A stretch of 64,000 bases of DNA, from assembly GCA_902778925.1 (NCBI GenBank), contig CACYZN010000008.1, positions 49,230 to 113,229 of the forward strand, in the 5' to 3' direction. Position numbers and translations under genes: made by a program. This DNA comes from an uncultured Bacteroidota bacterium. GTDB lineage: Bacteria; Bacteroidota; Bacteroidia; Bacteroidales; P3. This document shows positions 28,258 through 37,634 of the stretch, piece after piece. Positions within the stretch are counted from its first letter, which is position 1. Every line of letters starts with the position of its first letter. Under the pieces are notes generated by a model. That model worked only from the letters and a program-made list of their open reading frames with translations, was not told the DNA's origin and did not search any database.

Positions 28258-31242
28258 ATGAACCGAAAGACCCTGATGATGCTGAGCTTGATGCTCGTTG
28301 CCAATATGTTTTCCTACGCAGCCCCTGTCGGCCGCACCGTGGCGCGTGCTGTTGCCGAGACATTCATGCAGGCCGCCGGCATGCCCAAACCATCCAGCCT
28401 GAACGACATCACGGCCCAGGTTGGTCTGGAAATGATGTATGTCTTTACCGCTGCTGATGGCGGCTTTGTCGTGGTTAGTGCCGACGATGCAGCCCAGCCT
28501 GTGCTGGCCTACTCGCTTACGTCGCCTTTTGCCACCTCGGCCTCGGCCATGCCGGCCCATGTGCGCGGTTGGTTCTCCACCTACGAGGCTGCCATACGCC
28601 ATCTGCAGCAGATCAAAGCCACTGCCCCAGATGACGTTGCTGCCCAGTGGGCGGCACTGTCGAACGGCACCGTCCCGCCGCCGCTGCTCACCACGCCGGT
28701 GGCGCCGTTGCTGACCACCACCTGGGACCAGTACCCCTACTACAACGACCAGTGCCCCTACGACTCTGACGCCGGCGAGCATGCCGTGGCCGGCTGCGTG
28801 GCCACTGCCACGGCGCAGGTGATGAAGTACTGGAACCACCCCACTACCGGTTATGGCAGCCACAGCTACACCGACAGCGAGTTCGGCAACCAAAGCGCTG
28901 ACTTCGGCAATACCACCTACGACTGGGCCAATATGCCTTCAATCCTCACCGGCACCAGCAGCACCACCCAGGTGAATGCTGTGGCTCAGCTGATATACCA
29001 CATTGGTGTGGCCGTCGAGATGAGCTACGGTGTCGACGGTTCGGGTGCCAGTATACCCACCAACGAACTGGTCGACTACTTCAAATACAGCCCCACTCTG
29101 TACCGTGCCAGCAAGGGCAACTATATGGTCGACGAGTGGCACCAGCTGATACGTACCGAGCTCGACTCCCTGCGCCCTGTCATCTACCGCGGCGATGGAG
29201 GCGACGGCAATTCCGGCCATGCCTTCGTGTGCGACGGCTACGATGCCAACGACCTGTTCCATATCAACTGGGGCTGGAGTGGTTCGTGCGACGGCTACTA
29301 CCAGCTCGAGATCCTTACCCCCGGCAGTTCGGGTGTGGGTGGCAATGCCAGCGACAACTACAGCTACGATTGCGCTGCCATAGTGGGCATCAAGCCTGTG
29401 TCCAGCGGCTTCGGTACCCCCACCACCGTGATGGCCACCGCCACGGGTGGCGCCGGATGCAGCGTCGCCGGCTCGGCCAGCTACCCTTTCCAGTCGACTG
29501 TCAACCTCACCGCCACGGCCGCCGAGGGCTACCGTTTTGTGCAGTGGAGCGATGGCTGCCGCAACAATCCGCGCAGCTTTACCTCCACCGGTGGTTCCAT
29601 AGGTCTGACGGCCCGTTTCGAGCCCTTGCAGGGCGACCTCGTGGGCTACTGTTCGCCCACTTCGGTGGTGCGCCGTTGGAACAGCTCGTCGGTGTGGGGC
29701 ATACGCCTGCCGGCCTCGTCGCTCCAAGCTGGCCATGACCTGCGCGCCGTGCGCATGTTCGTCGACGAGAGCGACACCTACACCGTCAGCATACATATCG
29801 GCTCGGCCACTGCCATAGCAGCCGCCACCGTGAGCCTCACCCTCTCGTCGGTTCCCTACGAAGGCCAGTGGGCGACCTTCGTGCTGCCCACGCCGGTGCC
29901 TATCGACGCCACCCAGCCCATCTGGATCAGGGTCGAGGCCAACAGCGCGAACTGGCCCGCCACCCTCACCACCTACAGCGGCAACGCCGACGGCTACCTG
30001 ACCGGCAACACCCTTGCCCCGACCAACTCCACCAACGGCTCGTTCATGATCATGGGCGTCTTCTCGTCCACGGCCACGGTCAGCGTCGGCGGCACTGTCG
30101 GCAATGCCGGCACCGGCACCGTGAGCGGCACGGGCTCCTATGCCGTGGGCTCGCAGGTGGTGCTCACCGCCGAGCCCGCCGAAGGCTACTACTTCGTGGC
30201 CTGGAACGACGGCTCGACCGAGAACCCCCGCACCGTCGTGGCTCTCACCGACACGGTCTACACCGCCATCATGGCTGTCGATCCCTGTATCGTTTCCGAC
30301 CTGCCGTGGGTCGAGGACTTCGATGGCGAGACCGCTGCTTGCTGGCAGTTGGTCGAGGGCAACGGCTATGGCGGCTACCACATCTACTCTTCGTCCACAC
30401 CCCATAGCGGCAGCTACGTGCTCTGGGGCTCTTACGACGACTACGGCGACGTCGACGCCTGGGCCCTCTCACCGGCCATCGTGGTGCCACTCAACGCCGT
30501 GGGCGTCAGCCTCGAGTGGTGGGTGCGCGGCTCCATCTATGCCGGCTTGCCCACCTCCTATCAGGTGCTCCTTGCCCCGGGCGGAAGCAGTCTGCCCGAA
30601 GCCTTCACCGTACAGCTCCATGCCGAGACTACCACCAGTGCCGACGCCCATCAGTGGCGCCAGCGCAGCGTCGACCTCTCGGCCTATGCCGGACAGACCA
30701 TACGTCTGGCCTTCCGCAACGTGTCGGTGCAGGGCGGAAACATACTGCTCTTCGACGATGTGATCCTCACCGCCACCGACTACACGCCTATGCCCCAGTA
30801 CACCGTGACGGTGCTCAGCGCTGCCGACACTATGGGCACCGTCTCGGGCGGTGGCACCTTCGACTACGGCACCTCCATCACCATCGCGGCCACACCGGCC
30901 GAGGGCTACCGTTTTGTGCAGTGGGACGACGGCCCGACCGAAAACCCGCGCACCATCGTCGTGGTGGCCGACACCACCTATACAGCCCGTTTCGAGGCCG
31001 TCGAGGTCCAAGGCATAGCCACTGCCGCCGCCGATGTCGTCCGCACGCGCGTGCAAGGCCACAGCATAGTGGTGGAAAGTCCAGCCGGGTGCGAGGTGAG
31101 CCTCTTCGATATGAGCGGCCGCCAACTGGCCGCCACCCGCTCGGCAGGCACCACGCTGCGGCTCCAGGTGCCCGCCGCCGGCGTCTATATGGTGCGCACT
31201 TCGGCCACCACCACCCACAAGGTGGTCGTCATTGACCGTTGA
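28258..31242 (+). CDS. C10 (streptopain-like) cysteine protease with adhesin domains and T9SS tail
   Basis: The 994-residue secreted protein has a signal peptide, a Spi-type propeptide (about 20-150), and a C10 peptidase domain with catalytic Cys180 (AGCVATATAQVMKYW) and His321 (GHAFVCDGYD). Two InlB-B-like beta repeats (TAAEGYRFVQWSDG, AEPAEGYYFVAWNDG) follow, then a choice-of-anchor-J/cleaved-adhesin domain (LPWVEDFDGETAACWQLVEG) and a third repeat (EGYRFVQWDDGPTENPRTIV). The C-terminus carries the T9SS sorting domain (VSLFDMSGRQL ... GVYMVRTS). It resembles PrtT and interpain in design. It is expected to be exported and surface-bound. Confidence 0.9.
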   Translation: MNRKTLMMLSLMLVANMFSYAAPVGRTVARAVAETFMQAAGMPKPSSLNDITAQVGLEMMYVFTAADGGFVVVSADDAAQPVLAYSLTSPFATSASAMPAHVRGWFSTYEAAIRHLQQIKATAPDDVAAQWAALSNGTVPPPLLTTPVAPLLTTTWDQYPYYNDQCPYDSDAGEHAVAGCVATATAQVMKYWNHPTTGYGSHSYTDSEFGNQSADFGNTTYDWANMPSILTGTSSTTQVNAVAQLIYHIGVAVEMSYGVDGSGASIPTNELVDYFKYSPTLYRASKGNYMVDEWHQLIRTELDSLRPVIYRGDGGDGNSGHAFVCDGYDANDLFHINWGWSGSCDGYYQLEILTPGSSGVGGNASDNYSYDCAAIVGIKPVSSGFGTPTTVMATATGGAGCSVAGSASYPFQSTVNLTATAAEGYRFVQWSDGCRNNPRSFTSTGGSIGLTARFEPLQGDLVGYCSPTSVVRRWNSSSVWGIRLPASSLQAGHDLRAVRMFVDESDTYTVSIHIGSATAIAAATVSLTLSSVPYEGQWATFVLPTPVPIDATQPIWIRVEANSANWPATLTTYSGNADGYLTGNTLAPTNSTNGSFMIMGVFSSTATVSVGGTVGNAGTGTVSGTGSYAVGSQVVLTAEPAEGYYFVAWNDGSTENPRTVVALTDTVYTAIMAVDPCIVSDLPWVEDFDGETAACWQLVEGNGYGGYHIYSSSTPHSGSYVLWGSYDDYGDVDAWALSPAIVVPLNAVGVSLEWWVRGSIYAGLPTSYQVLLAPGGSSLPEAFTVQLHAETTTSADAHQWRQRSVDLSAYAGQTIRLAFRNVSVQGGNILLFDDVILTATDYTPMPQYTVTVLSAADTMGTVSGGGTFDYGTSITIAATPAEGYRFVQWDDGPTENPRTIVVVADTTYTARFEAVEVQGIATAAADVVRTRVQGHSIVVESPAGCEVSLFDMSGRQLAATRSAGTTLRLQVPAAGVYMVRTSATTTHKVVVIDR

Positions 31243-31287
31243 AAAAAAAAGTACCGCCACCTCGGCAGGTGGTAGCGGTGTACTTTT
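31242..31287. terminator. Bidirectional terminator between the C10 protease and the next gene
   Basis: A hairpin with bulges (GTACCGCCACCT pairing with AGGTGG..GCGGT..TAC) is flanked by nine A on the left and TTTT on the right, between two convergent stops. Confidence 0.6.
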
Positions 31288-31291
31288 GCCG

Positions 31292-33250
31292 TCAATTGTT
31301 CACCTTGACCACGCGGGCTGTGTAGGTGTTGCGGTTGGTGAGGACGCGGAGCATATAGATGCCATCGGGCAGGGGGCCGAAGTCTATGGTGGTGTACCTG
31401 GTCGAGCCCAGGAGGTGCCCGTCGGCCGAGTAGATGTCCACCCGTTCGGCCACCTCGTAGGAGGGCAGGGCCATGTAGAGGAGGCCCGAAGTGGGGTTGG
31501 GGCCCACCTCGAGGCGGCCGTCGGCCGGCAGGGGCTGCGGCGCAATACCGGTGTTGGGCCTGGCCACGAGCGGCTCCATAAATGCGGGGTCCACATACTT
31601 GGCAATCACGGCGTGGTCCCGCCCAGCCGAGTAGGGTATGTCGCCAAAGGTAACAGACAACTGTTGCAGTTCGTTGGTCAGGTACAGTGTTGAGTCGTGC
31701 AGCACCATGCCAGTTTGGTATAAGCCTGAAATCATTTGTGGGGACCAAATATTGTAGTCGATAATCCTCTCCACATTGCCGTTATAGTCGAATGTTACCA
31801 GTCCCGCACTCCACCCCTCGTGTGTCGGTGGTGCAAACTGCTGTGTCGGGGTGTATACCGGGCTTTTGTATTTCATCTGTATATATGCACGGCCGTCTTT
31901 CGTAATTAGGTTTCCGTGAGACATTGGCTCTGGACTAATGAATGATTCTTTTGAAGGGGACTTGCTTGCCGAATGTAGGACAGGAGGGAAAGTGTTGAGC
32001 TCGAACGAGAGAATATATGCATCATCTCTTGTCGTCGTAGGGTTTATGGGGGTGTTGCGATAGCACATGTTCTGGCAGCAATCTCCGCTGATAAAAAACA
32101 GGTTGCTGTCATAGTCAAAGCTTATGTCGTACATATCCTGCCCCCCGGCCACAGAAGAGTCCGAGTCGTCAATTGTAACAAATCCCAAAGGGTTCAACGC
32201 GGTGTCGAATATTGTAAGGAAATACATGTCGAGGATTTTTTCAGTAAAATCGAAATACATGTCCTGTGTCGAGTCGATGATTACCCTGTAGGTATGGTCG
32301 AAAAAATCATCAAGCTTTGCTATAACATAGATATGGCCATATTGGTCCAGTCTTAGATATGAAAAGGGAATGGTTGCATCAAATGTTGTTCTGTACTGAT
32401 ATATATGGCGTGTGCCGAGCAGGGTGTCGAGGTGCGGCGAGAACTTCAGTATCTGCGGAATGTAGAGAAGCCTGTCTTTTTGTGTTTCCGCGGTTCCCAC
32501 ATGCCGTCCGTCGACCCAGAACTTTACGGCCGAGATGGATGAATCCATAAAAAGGTAGCCATAGTCGTCGTCGTCCCTCACCATGTATATGTTGCCGTCC
32601 TCATCCATATCAAATGCGCCATGAAAAATACCATGCATACGTATGTATTCAATACCCCAGTTGGGGTGAACCCAAGTAACGTCATTGTCTGCCGAATCCA
32701 CAAAGCTCATGGCCAGGAAATGCTTCTCGATCAGGTTGCCGTCCAAGTCGAAGGTGAGCAATGCATTGCAATCGATTATCATGCAGGTGTCTTCGAAGTC
32801 GTAAGGGTTGTCTTCTGCCGTATAAATCAGAGTGTCCAGGAAATCCAGGTAATAATCGTCTATCCGCGCAGGCGTCATGTGGAGCAGGCATGTTATGGCG
32901 GTGTCGCCCACCAGCTTCATTTCGAGGGGATGGTTTGCCCCCATGTTTGTTTTAACCATCTTCTTCCATGCCATCTCGCCGTCGGGGGTTATCTTGGCCA
33001 GCAAAAAGCTCTGGTAAGGAGTGGAAAACGGGTGTTCCTCGTTGCCCACCAGACTCTGGCCCTCCCACTCCAGCGGCCCTTTGAAATGGCATGCCACGTA
33101 GAGGTTGCCGAGACGGTCGGCCACCGAGCAGTCTATGAAGGTGTTCTCGGTGCCGGAAAAACCCTTGACCCACTCGAAATGCTGTGCGCGGCCCGCTGCC
33201 GGCAGCAGCACGGCCAGCAGCAGCGCTGCCATAAATATATTCTTTTTCAT
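31292..33250 (-). CDS. Secreted protein with T9SS type A sorting domain, function unknown
   Basis: The 652-residue protein has a signal peptide (MKKNIFMAALLLAVLLPAAG) and a C-terminal T9SS sorting domain (VGPNPTSGLLYMALPS ... IYSADGHLLGS ... LPDGIYMLRV). Between them is a repeat-rich body with phrases such as DRLGNLYVACHFKG, DEDGNIYMVRD, DQYGHIYVIAKLDD and DYDSNLFFISGD, spaced as in a beta-propeller of SBBP or NHL type. No catalytic motif is visible. The middle of the gene is clearly richer in A/T than its two ends. It may be a surface adhesin or binding protein. Confidence 0.8.
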   Translation of the reverse strand: MKKNIFMAALLLAVLLPAAGRAQHFEWVKGFSGTENTFIDCSVADRLGNLYVACHFKGPLEWEGQSLVGNEEHPFSTPYQSFLLAKITPDGEMAWKKMVKTNMGANHPLEMKLVGDTAITCLLHMTPARIDDYYLDFLDTLIYTAEDNPYDFEDTCMIIDCNALLTFDLDGNLIEKHFLAMSFVDSADNDVTWVHPNWGIEYIRMHGIFHGAFDMDEDGNIYMVRDDDDYGYLFMDSSISAVKFWVDGRHVGTAETQKDRLLYIPQILKFSPHLDTLLGTRHIYQYRTTFDATIPFSYLRLDQYGHIYVIAKLDDFFDHTYRVIIDSTQDMYFDFTEKILDMYFLTIFDTALNPLGFVTIDDSDSSVAGGQDMYDISFDYDSNLFFISGDCCQNMCYRNTPINPTTTRDDAYILSFELNTFPPVLHSASKSPSKESFISPEPMSHGNLITKDGRAYIQMKYKSPVYTPTQQFAPPTHEGWSAGLVTFDYNGNVERIIDYNIWSPQMISGLYQTGMVLHDSTLYLTNELQQLSVTFGDIPYSAGRDHAVIAKYVDPAFMEPLVARPNTGIAPQPLPADGRLEVGPNPTSGLLYMALPSYEVAERVDIYSADGHLLGSTRYTTIDFGPLPDGIYMLRVLTNRNTYTARVVKVNN

Positions 33251-33288
33251 ATTTTGGTTTGTTTGTCGTTTATGATGGCTTGCGGATG

Positions 33289-33296
33289 CAAAGATA
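33289..33296 (-). promoter_or_regulatory. -7 box upstream of the T9SS cargo gene
   Basis: On the minus strand this reads TATCTTTG, about 39 bases before the ATG at 33250. No -33 TTTG at the usual spacing is seen. Confidence 0.5.
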
Positions 33297-33483
33297 CGCT
33301 TTTTTTTCGATACGGTGTTCTTTTTTCATTTTTTTGTTCTGACCCCGGCGCATAATATGCCCCTTCACTATATATTATACTCACTTTTTTGGCAAAGTGT
33401 GACACCCTACATCGTTTTTTTTCTGTTTTTGGGGTCAAGGCACCGCCTTCCGGACGCCCTCCGGTAGCCTTCCGGTCCGGTCG

Positions 33484-33572
33484 TTCTTATGTACTTCTTA
33501 TGTATTTCTTATGTATTTCTTATGTTTTAAACATAAATACAACATAAGAAATACATAAGAAGTACATAAGAA
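33484..33572. repeat. Palindromic 11-mer repeat element, copy C (full)
   Basis: This is a full 89-bp copy identical in plan and orientation to copy A. It lies in the 650-base gap between two divergent genes. The gap also holds a half copy, a purine-rich direct repeat and a promoter. Confidence 0.93.
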
Positions 33573-33574
33573 CG

Positions 33575-33628
33575 CTTATGTTTTAAACATAAATACAACA
33601 TAAGAAATACATAAGAAGTACATAAGAA
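33575..33628. repeat. Palindromic 11-mer repeat element, copy C' (right half duplicated)
   Basis: A second centre plus complete right arm follows copy C immediately, as if about 56 bp had been tandemly duplicated. Confidence 0.9.
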
Positions 33629-33652
33629 CGACAGGAGGGGAAGGGGTTGGAT

Positions 33653-33709
33653 GTGAAAGGTGAGAGGTGGTAGGTGAGAGGTGAAAGGTGGTAGGTGAGA
33701 GGTGAAAGG
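33653..33709 (+). repeat. Degenerate GGTGAGAGGTGAAAGG direct repeat
   Basis: Three imperfect copies of GGTGAGAGGTGAAAGG, joined by GGTGGTA, follow one another at about 21-base spacing. The complementary sequence family appears again at 44455-44543. Confidence 0.75.
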
Positions 33710-33786
33710 CTAAATTCGAAATGCGAAGTTCGAAATTCATCGTAACGGTGAAAGATGGCAGAAAAAGGGGCGGAGGAAGCAAAAAA

Positions 33787-33817
33787 TTTGCCATGTCAAA
33801 AAAAAAGCCTATATTTG
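33787..33817 (+). promoter_or_regulatory. Promoter of the OmpA/TPR lipoprotein operon
   Basis: TTTG at 33787-33790, a 19-bp gap and TATATTTG at 33810-33817 match the Bacteroidetes consensus. Confidence 0.82.
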
Positions 33818-33902
33818 CAAGTTAAATCATGGTGCCCAGACAATGGCCGAGGCTGTTGTATGTGGCTGATAGAGTGTATATAAAGCAAAAGAATAACATA
33901 CA

Positions 33903-35729
33903 ATGAGAAGGTCGCTTTTTGTGATAATGCTCGCTGCGGTGCTCCTTTCGGGCTGCAATGGGCTGACGAAAATGAAGTCGGGCAGCAGCCGCGTGCGCTA
34001 CCAGGCCAACCCCAAACCGGTGGAGACGATGGACGACAAGGTGGTCGTGAAGTTCACAGGCTCGATACCTGAGAAATACTTCGACAAGAACTGCGCAGTC
34101 TTCCTGCAGCCGGTGTTCACCTGGGAGGGCGGCAATATACCGCTCGAGCCGCTGACCTTGAAGGGTGAGAAGGTGGACGGCGACGGCACGGTGATCAACT
34201 ATGCCAAGGGCGGCCGCTTCACCTATACCGACCAGTTCGACTACAAGCCTGGCATGGAGACCGGCCGCGTCACCCTGACGCCCGTGGGCTACCGCAGCGG
34301 CCGCACCAACGAGGATGCCCGCTTCAGCGAGGAGGTGGTGCGCGACAACGGCGGCGTCGAGTTCACCTCGGTGCTGCTCTCCGACGGCGTGAACAACACC
34401 TCGTCGCTGGTCGACATCAAGGGCAACATTTCCATAGCCCCCATCAACTACAACAAGAGTCAGGGCATTGTGGAGACGGCCGACATCTACTTCCTGAACG
34501 GCACGTCGAACCTCGACTGGAACTTCTCGATGAACCAGAAGTATGGCGCCACCGAGCAGATGCAGCACCTGAAGCGGGTGATGCTGGAGCAGGGCCTGCC
34601 CAAGCAGATAAGCATCACCGGCTGGGCTTCGCCCGAAGGCGAGGAGAGCAACAACGTGGGCGTGTCGAAGAACCGCGCCGACATTGCCACCGCCGAGCTC
34701 AACAAGCTGCTCGACGAGGTGCTCACCGTCATGGCACGCCGAGCCAAGGTGAAACCCCAGGATGTGGAATACTACAAGTACCAGCAGCTGAAACAACTCA
34801 TCATCACCACCCGCGCCGCCGGCGAGGACTGGGTGCACTTTGTGGTGATGGTCGAGGGTTCGGAGATACAGGACCGCCACGCCATCATCAACATCGTCGA
34901 GACCCAGCAGAGCCTGGTGAAGCGCGAACAGATGATACGCAACATGGCCGAGACCTACACCGAGCTGACGGACGACATCTTCCCCAGCCTGCGTCGCGCC
35001 CAGATAGCCCTCTACTACAGCGAGGCCCGCAAGACCGACGCCGAGCTGGCCAAGCTGGCCTCGACCCGCCCCGAGAAGCTGAGCTTCGACGAGCTGATGT
35101 ATGCCGCCTATATCAACTACAACCATGAGACCAAGCTGAAGTACTACAAGTGGGCCACCGAGAACCACAGCGCAGAGTGGGCCGCCTGGAACAACGCCGG
35201 CGCCGAGGCCTTCTACCTGGGCGACTACGACGAGGCCGACCGCTACCTGAAGGTGGCTCGCGACATGAACCCCCACAACCCCGACATACTGAACAACACC
35301 GGCCTGCTCTACCTGGGCAAGAAAGACTATGCCCTGGCCAAGTACTACTTCGAGGAGGCCAAACGTCAGGGCAGCAACGACGCCGACGTCAACGTGCCGA
35401 TACTGAACCTGCGCCGTGGCAACTACTCCGACGCCGAGAAGGCCCTCAAAGGCACCCCCTGCACCTACAACCTGGCCTTCGCCCAGCTGATGAACGACGA
35501 GACCGGCACCGCCATACGCACCCTCGACTGCTGCCTCGACCAGAACAAGGATGTCAACTACCTGCGCGCCGTGGCCTATGCCCGTCTGGGCGACAAGGCC
35601 AACTGCCTGAAGAACCTCAAGGCCTCGATCGACGACGACTATGAGTACAAGCGTCGCGCCGCCGTCGACACCGAGTTCCGCGAGTACTGGGACGACGAGG
35701 AGTTCAAACTCATTGTAAAGCTCTGGTAG
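33903..35729 (+). CDS. Lipoprotein with OmpA-like region and TPR repeats
   Basis: The 608-residue protein has a lipoprotein signal (LAAVLLSGC). An N-terminal beta-rich part is followed at about 215-330 by an OmpA-like segment (GLPKQISITGWASPEGEESN, NVGVSKNRADIATAEL) that in other proteins binds peptidoglycan. The C-terminal third is tetratricopeptide-like (AAWNNAGAEAFYLGDYDEAD, NNTGLLYLGKKDYALAKYYF). Similar proteins are common in Bacteroides, of unknown role; envelope scaffolding is a reasonable guess. It heads a plus-strand run with pssA, queA and comF. Codon use is strongly biased (almost only G/C-ending codons), suggesting high expression. Confidence 0.78.
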   Translation: MRRSLFVIMLAAVLLSGCNGLTKMKSGSSRVRYQANPKPVETMDDKVVVKFTGSIPEKYFDKNCAVFLQPVFTWEGGNIPLEPLTLKGEKVDGDGTVINYAKGGRFTYTDQFDYKPGMETGRVTLTPVGYRSGRTNEDARFSEEVVRDNGGVEFTSVLLSDGVNNTSSLVDIKGNISIAPINYNKSQGIVETADIYFLNGTSNLDWNFSMNQKYGATEQMQHLKRVMLEQGLPKQISITGWASPEGEESNNVGVSKNRADIATAELNKLLDEVLTVMARRAKVKPQDVEYYKYQQLKQLIITTRAAGEDWVHFVVMVEGSEIQDRHAIINIVETQQSLVKREQMIRNMAETYTELTDDIFPSLRRAQIALYYSEARKTDAELAKLASTRPEKLSFDELMYAAYINYNHETKLKYYKWATENHSAEWAAWNNAGAEAFYLGDYDEADRYLKVARDMNPHNPDILNNTGLLYLGKKDYALAKYYFEEAKRQGSNDADVNVPILNLRRGNYSDAEKALKGTPCTYNLAFAQLMNDETGTAIRTLDCCLDQNKDVNYLRAVAYARLGDKANCLKNLKASIDDDYEYKRRAAVDTEFREYWDDEEFKLIVKLW

Positions 35730-35733
35730 GACA

Positions 35734-36417
35734 ATGAAGAGAGAGATACCCAACCTTATCACCCTGTGCAACCTGTTGTGCGGGGTGATTGCCTCTTATG
35801 TGGCCGTGCAGGGCGACATACGCCTGGCGGCCCTGCTGATATGCCTCGGCATAGTGTTCGACTTCTTCGACGGAATGACGGCCCGCCTGCTGGGCGTCAG
35901 CTCGCCCATGGGCAAGGAGCTCGACTCGCTGGCCGACGTGGTGACCAGCGGTGTGGCTCCGGCCATGATACTGCTGCAGATGCTGCAACAGCACGCCCCC
36001 GACAGTCGGGTGGCGGCGGTGGCGTTCCTGGTGCCGCTGTTCGCGGCCTACCGCCTGGCCAAGTTCAACCTCGACACACGCCAGAGCCACTCGTTCCTAG
36101 GCCTGCCAGTGCCCAGCAACGCGCTGATATGGGTCGGCGTGGCCCTCAGTGGTTCGCTGTTGCCCAGCACCTGGCCTATGGTGGTCTTGTTTGTGCTGGT
36201 GTCGCTCGTGGGCGATGTGCTTATGGTGTCGGAACTGCCCTTGTTCTCGCTGAAGTTCAACTTCAAGGAACTCGCATGGCGCACCAACAGTGTGCAGTAC
36301 ATATTCCTCATAGGATGTGCCCTGATCATAGTGCTGTTGCGCGACTGGATAGCCATATCGGTCATCATCCTGTGGTACATTGTGCTCTCGGCCTTTACAC
36401 AACGCAAGCATGCTTGA
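35734..36417 (+). CDS. pssA: CDP-diacylglycerol-serine O-phosphatidyltransferase
   Basis: The 227-residue integral membrane enzyme makes phosphatidylserine, the precursor of phosphatidylethanolamine. The CDP-alcohol phosphotransferase signature is complete: D-x2-DG-x2-AR-x8-G-x3-D-x3-D in FDFFDGMTARLLGVSSPMGK and the following ELDSLAD. About six to eight hydrophobic helices are present. It starts four bases after the preceding stop and overlaps queA by eight bases (ATGCTTGA). Confidence 0.93.
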   Translation: MKREIPNLITLCNLLCGVIASYVAVQGDIRLAALLICLGIVFDFFDGMTARLLGVSSPMGKELDSLADVVTSGVAPAMILLQMLQQHAPDSRVAAVAFLVPLFAAYRLAKFNLDTRQSHSFLGLPVPSNALIWVGVALSGSLLPSTWPMVVLFVLVSLVGDVLMVSELPLFSLKFNFKELAWRTNSVQYIFLIGCALIIVLLRDWIAISVIILWYIVLSAFTQRKHA

Positions 36418-37624
36418 TGAACTGAAGCATATACCGATAGCCGACTACGACTATCCGCTGCCCGACGAGCGCATAGCCCGCTATCCGCTGCCCGAGCGCG
36501 ACCACTCCAAGCTGCTGTGTCTGCGCGGGGACGATATATCGGAACACCACTTCTACGACCTGCCGCAGCTGCTGCCACAGGGTGCCATGCTGGTGTTCAA
36601 CGACACCAAGGTGATACATGCCCGCCTGCTGTTCCGCAAGGCTACGGGTGCCATAATAGAGATATTCTGCCTCGAGCCCTACCACATGCCCGTAGCGCAG
36701 GCTTTCGAGGAGAGAGGCCTCAGCTCGTGGGTGTGCATGGTTGGCAACAACAAGCGCTGGCGCGGGGGCGACCTGACGGGTCAATGTATGGTGGACGGCG
36801 AGCCGTGCACCCTCACCGCCACGCGGCGCGACTCGGAAGGGCACGCCTGGGTGGTCGACTTCCGTTGGACGGGCGGCTTCAGCTTTGCCGAGGTGATAGA
36901 GCATGCCGGCGTGATACCGTTGCCCCCCTACCTGGGCCGCGAGGCCGAAGAGAGCGACAGCCAGCGCTACCAGACCGTCTACGCCCACCACGAAGGGTCG
37001 GTGGCAGCACCTACGGCAGGGTTGCATTTCACCCCAGCGCTGCTCGAACAACTGGGCGCCAACGGCGTGCAGACCGAGTACCTCACACTGCATGTGGGGG
37101 CAGGCACCTTCAAGCCGGTGTCGACCGACACCATCGGCGAGCACGAGATGCACGTGGAGAAGGTATTCATCACCGACACCAACCTGCGGCACCTGATTGC
37201 CCAGGCCGGACGTCCGCTGCTGGCGGTGGGCACCACAAGTGTGCGCACCCTCGAGAGCATCTACTGGTTCGGCGTGCAGCTGCAAGGGCAGCCCGACATG
37301 GACGAGATGCATGTCTCGCAGTGGGACCCCTATACCCTCGACGACCATGGCCTCGGCTATGCCGACGCCTGCGCCAACGTGCTGCAGTGGATGCGCCGCA
37401 AGGGGATGGACCACTTCAGCGGCGAGACGCAACTGATGATTGCCCCGGGCTACCGCTACCGCTCCATAAGCGGCCTGATTACCAACTTCCACCAGCCCAA
37501 GAGCACCCTGCTGCTACTGGTGTCGGCGCTGATAGGCGAGAGGTGGCGCGACTGCTACCGATACGCCCTCGATCACGATTTTCGCTTCCTCAGCTACGGC
37601 GACAGCTGCCTGTTCCTGCCCTAA
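36410..37624 (+). CDS. queA: S-adenosylmethionine:tRNA ribosyltransferase-isomerase
   Basis: The 404-residue product transfers the ribosyl group of S-adenosylmethionine to preQ1 in tRNA, making epoxyqueuosine. Motifs include LVFNDTKVIHARL, APTAGLHFTPALLEQL, LHVGAGTFKPVS and LITNFHQPKSTLLLLVSAL. It is longer than the roughly 350 residues of the E. coli enzyme, as in a second QueA group in Bacteroidetes. I chose the ATG at 36410 because the first residues (MLDELKHIPIADYDYPLPDE) match the family start and the gene overlaps the pssA stop. Confidence 0.92.
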   Translation: MLDELKHIPIADYDYPLPDERIARYPLPERDHSKLLCLRGDDISEHHFYDLPQLLPQGAMLVFNDTKVIHARLLFRKATGAIIEIFCLEPYHMPVAQAFEERGLSSWVCMVGNNKRWRGGDLTGQCMVDGEPCTLTATRRDSEGHAWVVDFRWTGGFSFAEVIEHAGVIPLPPYLGREAEESDSQRYQTVYAHHEGSVAAPTAGLHFTPALLEQLGANGVQTEYLTLHVGAGTFKPVSTDTIGEHEMHVEKVFITDTNLRHLIAQAGRPLLAVGTTSVRTLESIYWFGVQLQGQPDMDEMHVSQWDPYTLDDHGLGYADACANVLQWMRRKGMDHFSGETQLMIAPGYRYRSISGLITNFHQPKSTLLLLVSALIGERWRDCYRYALDHDFRFLSYGDSCLFLP

Positions 37625-37634
37625 ATCGGACACC

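Noticed and set aside
33822-35771. 649-codon minus-strand frame opposite the OmpA/TPR lipoprotein
   Set aside because: G/C-rich antisense shadow; the plus-strand gene has a promoter, lipobox and recognisable domains.
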